Of a stretch of DNA of 64,000 nt, positions 21,923 to 33,992 are shown piece by piece. Made by a program: the position numbers and the translations under genes. Under the pieces are notes generated by a model. That model did no database searches, was not told where the DNA came from, and was given only the letters and a program-made list of their open reading frames with translations. This DNA is from Orychophragmus violaceus. Lineage: Eukaryota; Streptophyta; Magnoliopsida; Brassicales; Brassicaceae. Numbering within the stretch: the stretch's first letter is position 1; each line of letters opens with the position of its first letter. The stretch lies in assembly GCA_030180135.1 (NCBI GenBank), contig CM058236.1, positions 48,776,947-48,840,946 on the forward strand, given 5' to 3'.

Positions 21923-22605
21923 TGTTGGGAATGTCCTGAAATCTACCGTACTATCTCTAGAAAGTATGATGAATGTCGAGATCAGACATAAGTCATAAAT
22001 ACTGGGTGATCATGATGGCTTGCTAGAGTCCGCTCTTGATCTATAAGTTTAGGACTTATTACCAGTATTGTATGATCCCAAAGGGTCACACACCATAGCT
22101 AACGGGAAAGTTAAGATGGAATTAATACAGTAAGATGCTAAGGCATTTACTGTATTTGTACAGAGAGTTGGGCAGACAACAAATGGGCTTTTGTCTGATT
22201 TGTGTCTTGGGCCCAAAAGACTAATGAGCCATTAGTTTAATTAATTAATTAAACTTGGGCCCATTAGTGAAATAAGATTGCAACAAGGGTTGAGAAACCC
22301 TGGCATTATGATTCAGTTGGCGTTTTTGGAGAAGTGGCCGCGGCTCTCTCTCCTCCCATCGTCTCTCTCTGTCTTGATTCCATCCGGTCTAGCAGCCACC
22401 CCTGCTTGTAAGAGTGTGGATACCAAAGGAGGAACAGGTACTCATCTGTTCTAATCCGATCTTGTCATTACCACCAATCATTCCGCTGCAAAGGTAAAGA
22501 TCAGGTTTGTTTTTATGATTCGATTACAAGAACCTAGATCTGTTTAAGATTATGTGCTAGGTTGCAATTTGGGAATTGAACCATGGAAAAACGCATAATC
22601 CTTCA
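21923..22605 (+). repeat. Copia-3 5' LTR (683 bp)
   Basis: TGTTGGGAATGTCC..ATCCTTCA. Related to, but clearly distinct from, the Copia-1 LTR (shared GTCCTGAAATC and GGGTCACACACC segments). Confidence 0.95.
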
Positions 22606-24273
22606 GTGGTATCAGAGCTTAGGTCATTAGATTCTTGTAATTTGGATCATATGAATGTTTAAAGGTTTTTGAATCAATTGAATGAATTAAAATTGATTAA
22701 AATCTTAAAACCCTAATTGGCTACATGTTTTTGGTCTCGGATCAAAAGTGTGGGATGTGGCCGATAATCGCATGTTGATCTCTTTACTTGATAATCGAAT
22801 TCGTTTGTTATCGTAAGGTTAGTTAAGTGATAATCGTGATAATCGTAAGATTATCGACTTTGTTGATCACGATTGTTTTGTTGTTAATTGACTTAAGGAT
22901 CATGTTTCTTTTGTCCTTTTGTGATTGTTATAAATCGCTTGTTATGTTGTTCAATTATTGAATCGTGATGAGAGCTTCGACTGTTGACTTTGTGAATAGA
23001 TTTTGTCTTCTTGTGAATCATGTTTGTTTGTAAGCTAAGGACAAAACGTTTATGCTTGACAAAAACAATCGCTGTTGAATCATTATTGAATTTTGACTCG
23101 ATTATTGTTGATAAAACAATCGATAGCAATCATAAGGTTTTTGTCTTTAAGCAAAAGACAAAAATAATTCAAAGCCTTGATAATTGTGGTTTGTTTTTCC
23201 CAAACCCGCGACAATGAACCGATCAAACCGATTGTGGTTCATTGTCTGCTTTAGCCTTAAACCGCAAGTTAGGTCAAAATTGGCTAAAACACTAGGTGTT
23301 TCTTCCCGGTTTTGGACTTAACTGAACCGATCCAATTTAATTGGTGGTTCAAGCGGTTAACCCAAATCGCGGTTTGCTGGAAATTATTTAATACAATTGG
23401 TATTATTTAATTTCTGGTTAGACCGGATTTAAATTCAAAATTGAATTTTAACCTAAACCGAAGGCTGGTCTAAGTTTGATTTGGTTGGACCAAATAATTT
23501 AGAGCTGGTCTGGTTTAGTAAATAACCAGTTGGATTTAGTAGTTAATTTGGTCTTGGACCAGAATTAATGAACCGACTCGGTTATGTCAAATTATTGGGC
23601 CAACTGGAATTCTATGGTCTTGGGCCAAGAATTGGGCCTATAATTTGTGACCCAACCCAAAATATTTATAAAATATTAAATTAGAAATTTCTATTTTTAG
23701 TATGTTACTAAATTTAGAAAGTTTCCAAAATAAGTAAGTTTCCAAAAATAGCAATCTTCTATTTTTGGAAATAAAACTTAAAATCCTCAAAAACAATATC
23801 AAGCTTGGATGTCTTGCCCAATCTTGTCAGCTACTTAACGCTTATTCAATTACAGATATGGATTACAGTGTGAGGTGTCTGTTTTTGCGTAAGTAAAGTA
23901 GTATATAGTCACTAATTTCATTGGGAGTCCCAGACATTAGTGATTATTTGGCTGTAAGAGATTGGTTTCCTTGACTGGGCCATCGGGAGTCCCGGGCCTT
24001 GAGACATCTGGTGTATTGGGCCTTGGGCCCAATCCACAACCGAGAGTTATATGGATATAACTAGCTGTGTGTATGCTTACCAAGTAAAGCTAATTCCGGG
24101 TGACGGCCAGTGGCCCACTTTGGTTTTAGTTGAACATGGGTCTCGGAATCATTGCATTCTTATGAGGTTAAATAAAGAAATTTTGAATGCAATGCGAGTT
24201 TTCTTATAAGTTGTTAAGATTACTCTTTTATGAACTAAATAACTAAAACTCTATTTATCTCTAAATTTCAGTT
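22606..24273 (+). other. Copia-3 leader between PBS and gag
   Basis: Untranslated leader of about 1.7 kb rich in AACCG/CCGGTT words. No ORF of interest. It lacks the TCGATCGA palindrome arrays found in the leaders of Copia-1 and Copia-4. Confidence 0.6.
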
Positions 24274-25164
24274 ATGACTAGCACAAACAATCAAAACACT
24301 TTCTCGATCCGGTCTGTCCTTGAGATGGACAAACTGAACGGATCAAATTTCTTGACTTGGTCGCGGAACCTGAGGCTAGTCCTCAGGCAGGAGAGAAAGG
24401 ACTATGTCCTTGAGAGAGCTCTCCCCGAGAGGATCGGGTCCAATGCCTCTCATGCAGTATATGATGCTTGGAATAAGCATTATAAAGATGCGGTAGATGT
24501 GAGTGGTCTGATATTGGCTACCATGGACTCAGATTTGCTGAAGCAATATGAGAACATGGAGTCGCCAATAGAGATGATCAGCAGCCTGAAATTGAAATTT
24601 CAGGAGCAGGTAAGAGTGGAGAGATACCAGTTGGTTAAATCTCTCACTAGCTGCAAGCTACCAAATGATCATCCAGTAAGTCCTCATGTCAGTAAAATGA
24701 TGGGTTACGTTGATAACCTGAGGAAACTGGATTATCCAGTTAGCCAGGAATTGGCAACTGAGATCATTCTGCAGTCACTGCCGTCAAGCTATGATAAGTT
24801 CGTAAGGAACTATATCAAGAAAGGCTTAACGAAGACGTTGACTGAACTGCATGATATGCTCAAGACAGTTGAGCCAAACGTGAAGAGTACCCTGTACGAT
24901 CTCATGAAGGAGAAGGGTAGGTTTACTAAACCTAATGCTGACAAGGGTGAAGACAAAGTTGTCCAGATTTTGAATCATGGCAAGCGCGTGTCTTCTGAGC
25001 CCGAGTCAGATACCTCTTACGTTGATAAGTGCTGCTACTGTAAAGAGACTGGGCATTGGAAGAGAGATTGCATTAAATTCATGGAAGATTATGAGGAGTT
25101 GAAGTCGAAGTATGAGACTACTTCCTCAGGTATTCATGTTATTACTTCAAGTTATACCTTATAG
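24274..25164 (+). CDS. Copia-3 Gag, open reading frame (296 aa)
   Basis: Structural protein that forms the virus-like particle and binds the element's RNA. It begins MTSTNNQNTFSIRSVLEMDK and contains the copia gag core (NGSNFLTWSRNLRLVLRQE) and a CCHC zinc knuckle near its end (CCYCKETGHWKRDC). The frame is uninterrupted from the ATG to a TAG just before the protease region. It is of the same family as the gags of Copia-1 and Copia-4. Being the only intact frame in an otherwise ruined element, it could in principle still supply or use particles. Confidence 0.85.
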   Translation: MTSTNNQNTFSIRSVLEMDKLNGSNFLTWSRNLRLVLRQERKDYVLERALPERIGSNASHAVYDAWNKHYKDAVDVSGLILATMDSDLLKQYENMESPIEMISSLKLKFQEQVRVERYQLVKSLTSCKLPNDHPVSPHVSKMMGYVDNLRKLDYPVSQELATEIILQSLPSSYDKFVRNYIKKGLTKTLTELHDMLKTVEPNVKSTLYDLMKEKGRFTKPNADKGEDKVVQILNHGKRVSSEPESDTSYVDKCCYCKETGHWKRDCIKFMEDYEELKSKYETTSSGIHVITSSYTL

Positions 25165-27640
25165 GTATTGAATACTGGTTGTGGCACTGATATTTGTTAT
25201 AATATGCAGAGCCTGAGCAACAATAAAACGTTGAAGGAAGGGCAAGTGGAACTGCGTCTCTGGAAGGAGCTATTGATGCTGCCTCAGCCGTAGGGTTTTC
25301 ACTTGTAGATGCCTTTGAGGCTTGGTTTTGTATTAAGTAATTGCTACAATGTACCTGCTTTAAGCAGAGTTGTTTTTCATTTTCTTGTGAAGAATTTGAA
25401 TGTTTTTTCATTTTGATAAAAACAAGTTTTGTTCTTTTGATCTTAATGAAATGTTAATTGTAGCACCCTATTCAAGGAATGGGTTTTATATCTTAAACCA
25501 AAGAGTGCCTAAATGTAACATAAATACCGAATTGGTTTAAATCTGATGAATTAAACCTGATTTTTCTTGGCATAAATGTTTTGGTCAAATAGAGTAAATC
25601 GGATTCAGAAACCCCATAGTTATGGACTTTTGGGCTCATTTGAATGGATATCTTATGAGACTTGAATTCTGCTTACTGGACCAAAAGACAAAGGGCCCAT
25701 CTTAGCCGAGCTAGAGAAAAGCCCAAAGGCTTATTGGACCTTGAACATACTCATGTATGTGGCCCGATGAGCAGTAATGCCAGAGAAAATTTCCTGTACT
25801 TCATTGTCTTTACTGATTACTTCAGTGAGTAAGACTGTGTTCATTTGATGAGACACAAGTCGGAATTCTTTGACATGGTCGAAAGAGTTCAAGAATGAGG
25901 TATAGAATCTGAGTGACAGAAGTATTAAGACTCTGGATTAGATCACGAGTGAGAATACTTGAGTCATTAATGGTGTGATCATCTGAATGAGTGTGAAGTC
26001 GTTTCACAGCTCAATTCTCCTGAAAACCTTGAGGTATTTCTGTGAGAAAGAATCAGATCTTATTAGAAATGATTAAAGATGAGTCACACGAATCTTCCAT
26101 GATATTCTTTAAGAATAACGCTCTAGAAATATCTAAGTTTACGCTGAAATAGTTCCACCAATATCAGTTGAAAGACACCACATAAATGTGGAATGGAATC
26201 GATCCAAATTCGTTTTTACTGAGTATTTGTAGTTGTGCTACTTCGCTGGTTGTCCTAGGGAAACCAAGGCTTGTTACCTTTTACGTCCATTCTGTTTTCT
26301 AAGAAGGGAAGTTACTTTCCAAGAAGAACAGTGGGAGTAAAAGTGTAACTCGAAGAAATTCGAGAAATACAGGAGGATTTACAGATTTCTGTAGAATCTA
26401 CACCTGTACAGCATGAAGTTCGCAGATCTGAATGAATCAGTCACTAATCCGAGAGTGATTTCTCGTCATTAGTTGAACCTGATGATCATTGAAAGTTCAC
26501 ATGATCTGATGATCATTGAAAGTGACTAACCTGCGAAATTCAAAGAAGCGAAAGTGAGCCCGGACTCCGAAAAAAATTACACTATGTGTAAGTTAGCTTC
26601 ATTGATCCATTCATGGATGGAAGCAAACATATCGGAGTTGGAATCGTCGTTCTGTTGAAGTAGTCAAAGTTTTGACTTGAACAGGAACGAAGTGGAACTG
26701 TGCGTATACTAATAGATAAGTGGGGGCGATGTTGCATTTCTCATATTGTATGTCGATGACATACTGATTCTCAGAAATAACGTCCCAATACTGCAGTCGG
26801 TAAAGGACTGGCTTGGGAGTTGGTTTTATGATAGACATGGGTAAAGCCACGTAGTTCTTGGATTTTGGATCTAAAGATAGAGATCCAAAAGAGCTGGTAG
26901 GACAAAGTCAGGATTCTTAAATTGACAAAGTCCTACACGTTTTCAGCATTCCAAGAAGGGTTTTATGCCAATGTCACATGGCATTACGTTAAGCAAGACA
27001 CAGTGTCCTACGATAACTGCTGAGCTTAAATGCATGGATAAGATTCCATATGCGTCGGCAATTGGATCTATCATGTATGCCATGAAACGTACTTGTTTGA
27101 TGTTGTTTTAATGTTAAGCAAGACAAGTAAAGACCAGTCAAATCCAGCAAAGAATCACTGGATTGCCGTAAAGAATATCCTAAAGTATTCAAGGAATACT
27201 AAGGATAAATTCTTGATTTACGGAGAAAGTGAGGTGCTACAAGTCGATAGAGTCTGAAAGGCAAGTTTCCAATAGACAAAGATAATTCCCGGTCACAGTC
27301 CGGCTATATCTTGTGTCTGACTGGCGGTGCAAGGCACTGTTGCTGACTCCATGACTTAAGCTGAACATTTCGCAGCTTGAGAAGCGGCGAAAGAGGTTGT
27401 TTGGAAAGAAGAGTTCGTTACTGAACTTGATGTGATTCACAGCATAGATGAGACTAGCTGCACATCAGAGATCCAAACACCTTGAGGATAGGTATAACCT
27501 ATTCCGTGAGATAAATGACAGAGATGTTAAGTAGATAAGCAAGTTTCATCGAATGAGAACGTTGCTAATCTATTAACGAAGCCACTCCTTAGGCCTAAGC
27601 ACGAGTCGCGGACTGTAGCTGTAGGATGAGTGAAATTAAG
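25165..27640 (+). pseudogene. Copia-3 pol remnant, heavily decayed
   Basis: Scattered in different frames are a protease region with the active-site aspartate changed (VLNTGCGTDI where relatives have LDTGCGAHI), integrase scraps (FTDYF, near 25810), a reverse transcriptase piece with LYVDDILI (about 26740-26770), and RNase H with TAA at 27357-27359 followed by AEHFAA. Large parts of integrase and RT are missing or shuffled and stops are frequent in every frame. Confidence 0.85.
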
Positions 27641-28457
27641 ATGTAGTCTTAATTTCAGTGGGAGTTTGTAAAGGGCTTTACTTAGTTGTTTTGAAAGGTT
27701 CATGTAAACATAATATTTTATGTTTATGAAATCTATGATTTCTGGATTATTTTAACTGTGATATAAATAATCGTTCCAAAATGATTCATGTCATTATATA
27801 TGGGCCATCGAAGTACATGAGTAGACTTGATCCTGAAACCCCATATTTGACGAAATGACATAAATCATAGTGTCCATAGTCGAAGGTTGTTGAAATTGGA
27901 ACACCAACAACCACTTGAGACTAGATTGTGTTGAGACTTATGACCAAGTTTCGAGGGGTCATAGATGCGCGGCATCAAAGTCGACACATAGGTATATGTA
28001 GGGGAGCATATGACCGGACATGGCCCGCTGATGAGAACTCTACAAGATATTAATATCTGTGTCATAAGAGGTTCTCATATACGACCATAGAGTATAGTCC
28101 TTAGACCTGAGTTCGCATGCATGTGGCTGCACATGGAGTGATGCGCTTTGATCATTGTCTAACGCTGTTTCGTAACTGGGAGCTATAAGGACCTTGGTTG
28201 GGTGTATTATAAAGTGTGTAGTTCATAGTGATGGAACAAGATGGGATTTGTCCCTGCCGTATAACGGAGGAAATATCTCTAGGCCAATCGGAGACTTGAT
28301 AGCTGGTAAGAGAGTGGCCACTCCCAAACGGACTTGCCCAAGTCGTTTGAATTGTCAGTATCAAATCTGTTCCGATAAACATGGTCTGGCTATATAAGGA
28401 TGACACGCATCTTGCCTTATGCCAGATCGAGATATTGAGACAAAAGGATTAGGGAAT

Positions 28458-28541
28458 GTAGGATTCCAGTACAATTGGGAGATTGTTGGGAATGTCCTGT
28501 GTAGGATTCCAGTACAAGTGGGAGATTGTCGGGAATGTCCT
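28458..28541 (+). repeat. 43-bp tandem duplication of PPT and LTR start in Copia-3
   Basis: The segment GTAGGATTCCAGTACA through GGGAATGTCCT occurs twice, at 28458-28498 and 28501-28541. Each copy contains a polypurine tract and the first bases of the LTR. Only the second copy continues into the full 3' LTR. Confidence 0.9.
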
Positions 28542-29209
28542 GAAATCTACCGTACTATCTCTAGAAAGTATGATGAATGTCGAGATCAGACATAAGTCAT
28601 AAATACTGGGTGATCATGATGGCTTGCTAGAGTCCGCTCTTGATCTATAAGTTTAGGACTTATTACCAGTATTGTATGATCCCAAAGGGTCACACACCAT
28701 AGCTAACGGGAAAGTTAAGATGGAATTAATACGGTAAGATGCTAAGGCATTTACTGTATTTGTACAGAGAGTTGGGCAGACAACAAATGGGCTTTTGTCT
28801 GATTTGTGTCTTGGGCCCAAAAGACTAATGAGCCATTAGTTTAATTAATTAATTAAACTTGGGCCCATTAGTGAAATAAGATTGCAACAAAGGTTGAGAA
28901 ACCCTGGCATTATGATTCAGTTGGCGTTTTTGGAGAAGTGGCCGCGGCTCTCTCTCCTCCCATCGTCTCTCTCTGTCTTGATTCCATCCGGTCTAGCAGC
29001 CACCCCTGCTTGTAAGAGTGTGGATACCAAAGGAGGAACAGGTACTCATCTGTTCTAATCTGATCTTGTCATTACCACCAATCATTCCGCTGCAAAGGTA
29101 AAGATCAGGTTTGTTTTTATGATTCGATTACAAGAACCTAGATCTGTTTAAGATTATGTGCTAGGTTGCAATTTGGGAATTGAACCATGGAAAAACGCAT
29201 AATCCTTCA
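28527..29209 (+). repeat. Copia-3 3' LTR (683 bp)
   Basis: Same length as the 5' LTR with four substitutions by eye; begins TGTCGGG instead of TGTTGGG. Confidence 0.95.
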
Positions 29210-32200
29210 GGATGTACGCGGCTTCTCCCATGTCTTTCATGAAAAAACAACTTCCGAGCCAAGTCTTAATAGACTGAAGCAACGGAACGTCATTACCGAG
29301 AAGAAGTATGTCATCGACATACAGTACAAGAAATGCAATTCCGCTCCCACTAGTTTTCTTGTATACACATGGTTCTTCCTCGTTCTTGATGAAACCAAAT
29401 TGTTTTACTGCTTCATCAAAACGAAGATTCCAACTCCGTGATGCTTGCTTCATTTATGGATTGAAGCAGCTTGCATACCTTCCCAGCATTCTCAGGATCT
29501 ACAAAACTCTCAGGCTGTGTCATATACACATCCTCTTCCAGAATTCCATTCAGGAAGGTGGTTTTGACATCCATCTGCCAAATCTCATAATCATAATAAG
29601 CGGCAGTTGCTAGAAGAATCCGAATGGATTTAAGCAAAGCGACTGGGGAATAGGTTTCATCATAGTCAATACCATGAATTTGCTTGAAACCTTTAGCCAC
29701 CAACCTAGCTTTGTAAATTTGCACATTACCATCCACGTCAATCTTCTTCTTGAAGATCCATTTACACTCAATGGCTTTTGTACCATTAGGTAAATCGACC
29801 AAGGACCATACTTGGTTTTCTGACATGGATCCCATTTTGGATTTAGAGGCTCCAAGCCACTTTTCGGAGTCCGGGCCCATCATTGCTTCCATGAAGTTTG
29901 CAGGTTCGTCACTTTCAATGATCATCAGATCATTGGAATTGGTCACGAGAAATCCATAGTATCTCTCGGGTTTGTGACGGATCCTTCCGGATCTGCGAAC
30001 TTCAGGCTCCACAGGTGTGGGCTCCACAGAACTTTGTGGATCCAACTGCTGCTCTTCCTCAGCAGGTTGAGCAGTCCCCTGTGCATCTTGAATTTCTTCG
30101 AGATGTACTTTACTCCCACTGTTTTCTTAGAAAGAAATTCCCTCTCAAGAAATGAACAGTCCCGAGCAACAAATACTTTGTTCTCAGATTGGTTGTAAAA
30201 GTAGTATGCCTTGGTTTCCCTAGGATAACCAACGAAGTAGCATTTATCTGATTTGGGTGCGAGCTTGTCAGAGATTAAACGTTTGACATAAGCCTCACAA
30301 CCCCAAATCTTCAAGAAAGACAGACTAGGAATGTTCCCAGTCCACAATTCATGTGGTGTCTTTTCCACTGATTTAGATGGCACCCTATTTAGTGTAAACG
30401 CAGACGTTTCTAGAGCGTATCCCCAAAAGGATAATGGAAGATTTGAATGACTCATCATAGACCGAACCATATCCAATAAGGTTCGATTCCTCCTCTCTGA
30501 CACTCCATTCCATTGAGGTGTTCCAGGAGGAGTGAGTTGTGAAACAATTCCACACTCGCTCAGATAGTCACTGAACTCTTGGCTCAAGTATTCTCCTCCG
30601 CGGTCCGACCACAGAACTTTGATACTTTTGCCAAGTTGGTTATGTACTTCGTTCTTGAATTCCTTGAATCTATCAAAGGATTCTGACTTATGTCTCATCA
30701 AATAGACGTAGCCATACCTACTGAAGTCATCAGTAAAGGTAATGAAGTACTTGTAATTTCCTCTGGCAACAGTGCTCATTGGCCCACATACATCAGTATG
30801 AATAAGGCCCAATAGAACACTGGCCCTTTCAGTCGGTTTGTTGAAAGGGGCTTTAGCCATTTTGCCCATCAAGCAAGATTCGCATTTCTTATATGATTCA
30901 AAATCAAATGAGCCCAGAAGCCCATTTCGATGGAGCCTTTGGATGCGTTTCTCATTGATGTGGCCCAAACGACAATGCCATAAGAAAGTGGGGTTTTCGT
31001 CATTTGACTTAAACCGCTTTGTATTTATGTTAAAGACAGACATTTCTTGGTTTAATACATATAACCCATTATCTAATGGGGCGCTACCATAATATGTACC
31101 ATCACGATTAAAAGAACAAACTTTATTCTTAACAGCAAAATCAAAACCTTCCAAATCCAAAACGGAAACTGAAATTATGTTTCTGTTAATCGCGGGTACA
31201 AAGTAGCGATTATTCAATACTAAAACCATGCCAGAAGGTAAAGAAAAATCATAAGTGCCTACGGCCAGTGCAGCAACCTTAGCTCCATTCCCGACCCGTA
31301 GCTCCACTTGTCCTTTCCTCAGCGTTCTACTGTTTCTTAGTGCCTGCACATCAATACAAATATGAGCACCGCAGCCGGTATCCAATACCCACGAAGTAGA
31401 ACTAGGAGTCATAACATTAAGTTCGATAACATAAATACCTGAATCTGACGCATCATACGTCTGCTTCAGTTTCTTGTAATCTTCCATGAACTTCTTGCAG
31501 CCTCTCTTCCAATGCCCTAGCTGCTTGCAGTAGTTGCATTTATCCTCAGGAGAAGGCCCGGATTTGGGCTTGGGCTTGTCTTGACTCTCAGTCTGGACAG
31601 CTTTAGCCTTTCCCTTATCCTTACCAGGTTTCTTAAACCTTTTACCCCCTTGTACGATCAGGACATTGGGAGTAGCCTTCTTGAGATTCGGCTCTGTTGT
31701 CTTCAGCATACCGTGCTAGTCATGTTTTGCATGTTGTAGTTCATGATGAACTGATCAAAACACGACGACAAAGACTGCATAATCATGTCAGTTGCTAGCT
31801 CCTGGCTAATGGCACAGTCCAGTTTCCCCATGTTATCAATGTAACCCATCATTTTAAGGACATGAGGACTCACTGGACTGTCCTTAGCCAGCTTGCAATC
31901 CATGAGAGATTTAACCGTCTGGTATCTCTCAGTGCGAGCTTGCTCCTGAAACAAGGCTTTCAGGCTGTTAATCATCTCAATGGGTGACATCACGTTCTCA
32001 AATTGCTTCTGCAATTCCGAGTTCATAGTCACCATCATTAGACAACTAACGTCTTTGACATCAGCTGAATGCTTATCATAAGCATTCTTATCTGCCTGCG
32101 TGGCATTGGAACGTGGCCTTTCGGGGAGAACCCTTTCAAGGACATATTCCTTGTTCTCCTGCCTGAGAACTATTCTCAGGTTCCGATACCATTCCAAGAA

Positions 32201-32275
32201 ATTAGATCCATTTAGCTTGTCCTTCTCAAGGACGGATCTTAGCGAGAAAGTGTTGATGTGAGTTGGGACAGACAT

Positions 32276-33621
32276 AGCTGTAATTAAAAGAGGTAGAGAT
32301 TTTAGTTATAATGCTCAAGGAAATGAGAATTCTTATCTAATAAGAAAACTCGCATTGTATTCAAAACTATGTTTCCTCAGATGAATACAATAAGCCAAGA
32401 TCCATACTTCACCAAAATATGAGTGGGCGACTCGCCATCACCCAAACTTTAGTTATCTAGGTAAGCAAATCATTGCTAATTGTACCCAGTACAACTCCTG
32501 GTCGCAGATAAGACTATCTATGTCTAATCTACTCTGATGTCTCTGGGCCCAGAACTTCTGATAGCCCAGTCAAGTAAAACCAATCTCTTCTGTCTTGTGA
32601 TCACTGACAGTCGCACTGCAAGTCTACCAATGATCACCTGCCTTACTCATGTAGTTGTGGATACCAAGGACTCCAAGGCTATCCAACAACGAAACAAGTC
32701 TTGACAGTAGACAAGATCGGGCAAGACATCAAGATCACTTGATATTTATTTGAGGAAATAAACTATTTAATCTTGATGTATATCCAATATACATCTAAGA
32801 ATATTTTAAGTTACTTATAATATCTAGATTTATTATTTTTTTTAAGTTTAATCTAGAGCTTATGAAAAATACGGCCTGGTATTTGCAAATTGAGGTCCAA
32901 CCATAAAGTCTGCGAGTGGTGTGTCGATCGACGCATCCTTGCATCGGTCGACACAACCTAATTTAAACCGAACTTCGATAACCGGTCAAACCGGATCGAA
33001 TTTCCTTAACCGGTTCAATTAGATTGAACCGGTCCGGTTTAAATGGTCAATGTCGATCGTTACACAATACTGTGTCGATCGACATGGCCTAACCAGAACC
33101 AAATTGATTTTCGGTTCAATCCAATTGAACCGGGTTGATAACTGATAAATCTGATTTATCCGAAATCAACCAATTAAATCGGTTCTTAACTAATTGAGAT
33201 AACCAGTCCAATCTAATTGAACCAGTTCATCCAATTTAACCGACATGACCATGCGAGATAACCGGTTCAATCCAATTGAACCGATCTATCCTCTCGCACA
33301 GCCTGTGTCGATCGATGCACCCAGTGTGTCGATCGACACAATGCGATTCAATAGGCGTATTCGCGGTGTATCGACCGACACAAGCTTAGTGTCGATCGAC
33401 AATTTGCGAAAACCCTAAAGTTTTATAAACGTTTTCGCGGTGTGTCGACCGACACAAACTTGTGTCGATCGACACTATGCGAAAACACAGGTTCATCGTT
33501 TTTCAACAGAGACTTAATCCGAGATTAAATTCTACAAAACACGATTTAACATGCACTTAACTAATCAAATCATCAGTATTCGATTTAAATGCCTTAGATT
33601 CAACAGACTAAACCCTAACAT
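32276..33621 (-). other. Copia-1 leader
   Basis: Untranslated leader of about 1.35 kb between the primer binding site and gag. Its upstream half is rich in AACCGG words and holds five pairs of the TCGATCGA palindrome (32922-33478). The equivalent leader of Copia-4 is similar. Confidence 0.7.
32922..33478. repeat. TCGATCGA palindrome pairs in Copia-1 leader
   Basis: Five pairs at about 32922-32955, 33048-33085, 33305-33343, 33368-33400 and 33439-33475. Spacing within pairs is about 20-22 bp. Variants include TCGACCGA and TCGGTCGA cores. Confidence 0.85.
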
Positions 33622-33634
33622 GCTCTGATACCAC

Positions 33635-33992
33635 TGTAGGATCGCTTAGGATCTAGGGTTCGTTATATTGAATCACTGACCTCGATCTTACCTTGTTATG
33701 GCAGCGGAATGATTGGTATGACGAGATCAATAGCGACTCAAATGCTTCGCCTCTACCAGATACACACGCACACAAACCTGGAAAGCCGGGATGCTAGTGC
33801 CGGATCTTTGGGATCACTGAGTCTATGTGGTTCTGCTTTCTCTGCAACAGAAAAGTTGACGGCTTGGGGTTCCAGGTCGAAACTATAAACCTTATATAGA
33901 CCTGGAATGACTAAAAACCGAGACTTGGTTAATACCAATTCGTTTAAGTCATAAAATCGAAACATCAGTATCGAAACCCGAACTGTGTCGAT
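33635..33992 (-). repeat. Copia-1 5' LTR, inner segment
   Basis: Begins TGTAGGATCG on the plus strand next to the primer binding site and is cut at TCGAT (33988-33992) by the LARD-like element. The remainder of this LTR is 39160-39452. Confidence 0.9.

Larger units (their letters stand above)
21923..29209 (+). mobile_element. Copia-3: Ty1/copia element nested in Copia-1 pol
   Basis: Plus-oriented element with 683-bp LTRs at 21923-22605 and 28527-29209, starting TG and ending CA. They differ at only 4 positions by eye. The primer binding site TGGTATCAGAGC is at 22607-22618 and the polypurine tract AAGTGGGAGAT directly precedes the 3' LTR. It is flanked by the 5-bp duplication GGATG (21918-21922 and 29210-29214); removing the element rejoins Copia-1 pol to match Copia-4 around 56600. 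Gag is open, pol is heavily decayed. Confidence 0.95.
21046..32275 (-). pseudogene. Copia-1 gag-pol polyprotein, broken and split by Copia-3
   Basis: Gag starts MSVPTHINTFSLRSVLEKDK at 32275 and shows a CCHC zinc knuckle (CNYCKQLGHWKRGC). A 16-nt deletion near 31710 shifts the frame at the end of gag. Pol then shows the protease active site (WVLDTGCGAH), the pre-integrase HCRLGHI motif, an integrase core (HTDVCGPMS, TPQWNGVSERRNRTLLDM), a frameshift near 30125 in a T run, reverse transcriptase (ECKWIFKKK, then LVLYVDDILLLGND after another frame change near 29450), and, beyond the nested Copia-3, RNase H (QNTVADSMT, then TAA, then AEYVAASEAAKE) ending MGIRDLKM at 21046. Domain order protease-integrase-RT-RNase H is that of Ty1/copia. 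The several breaks make it non-functional. Confidence 0.9.
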
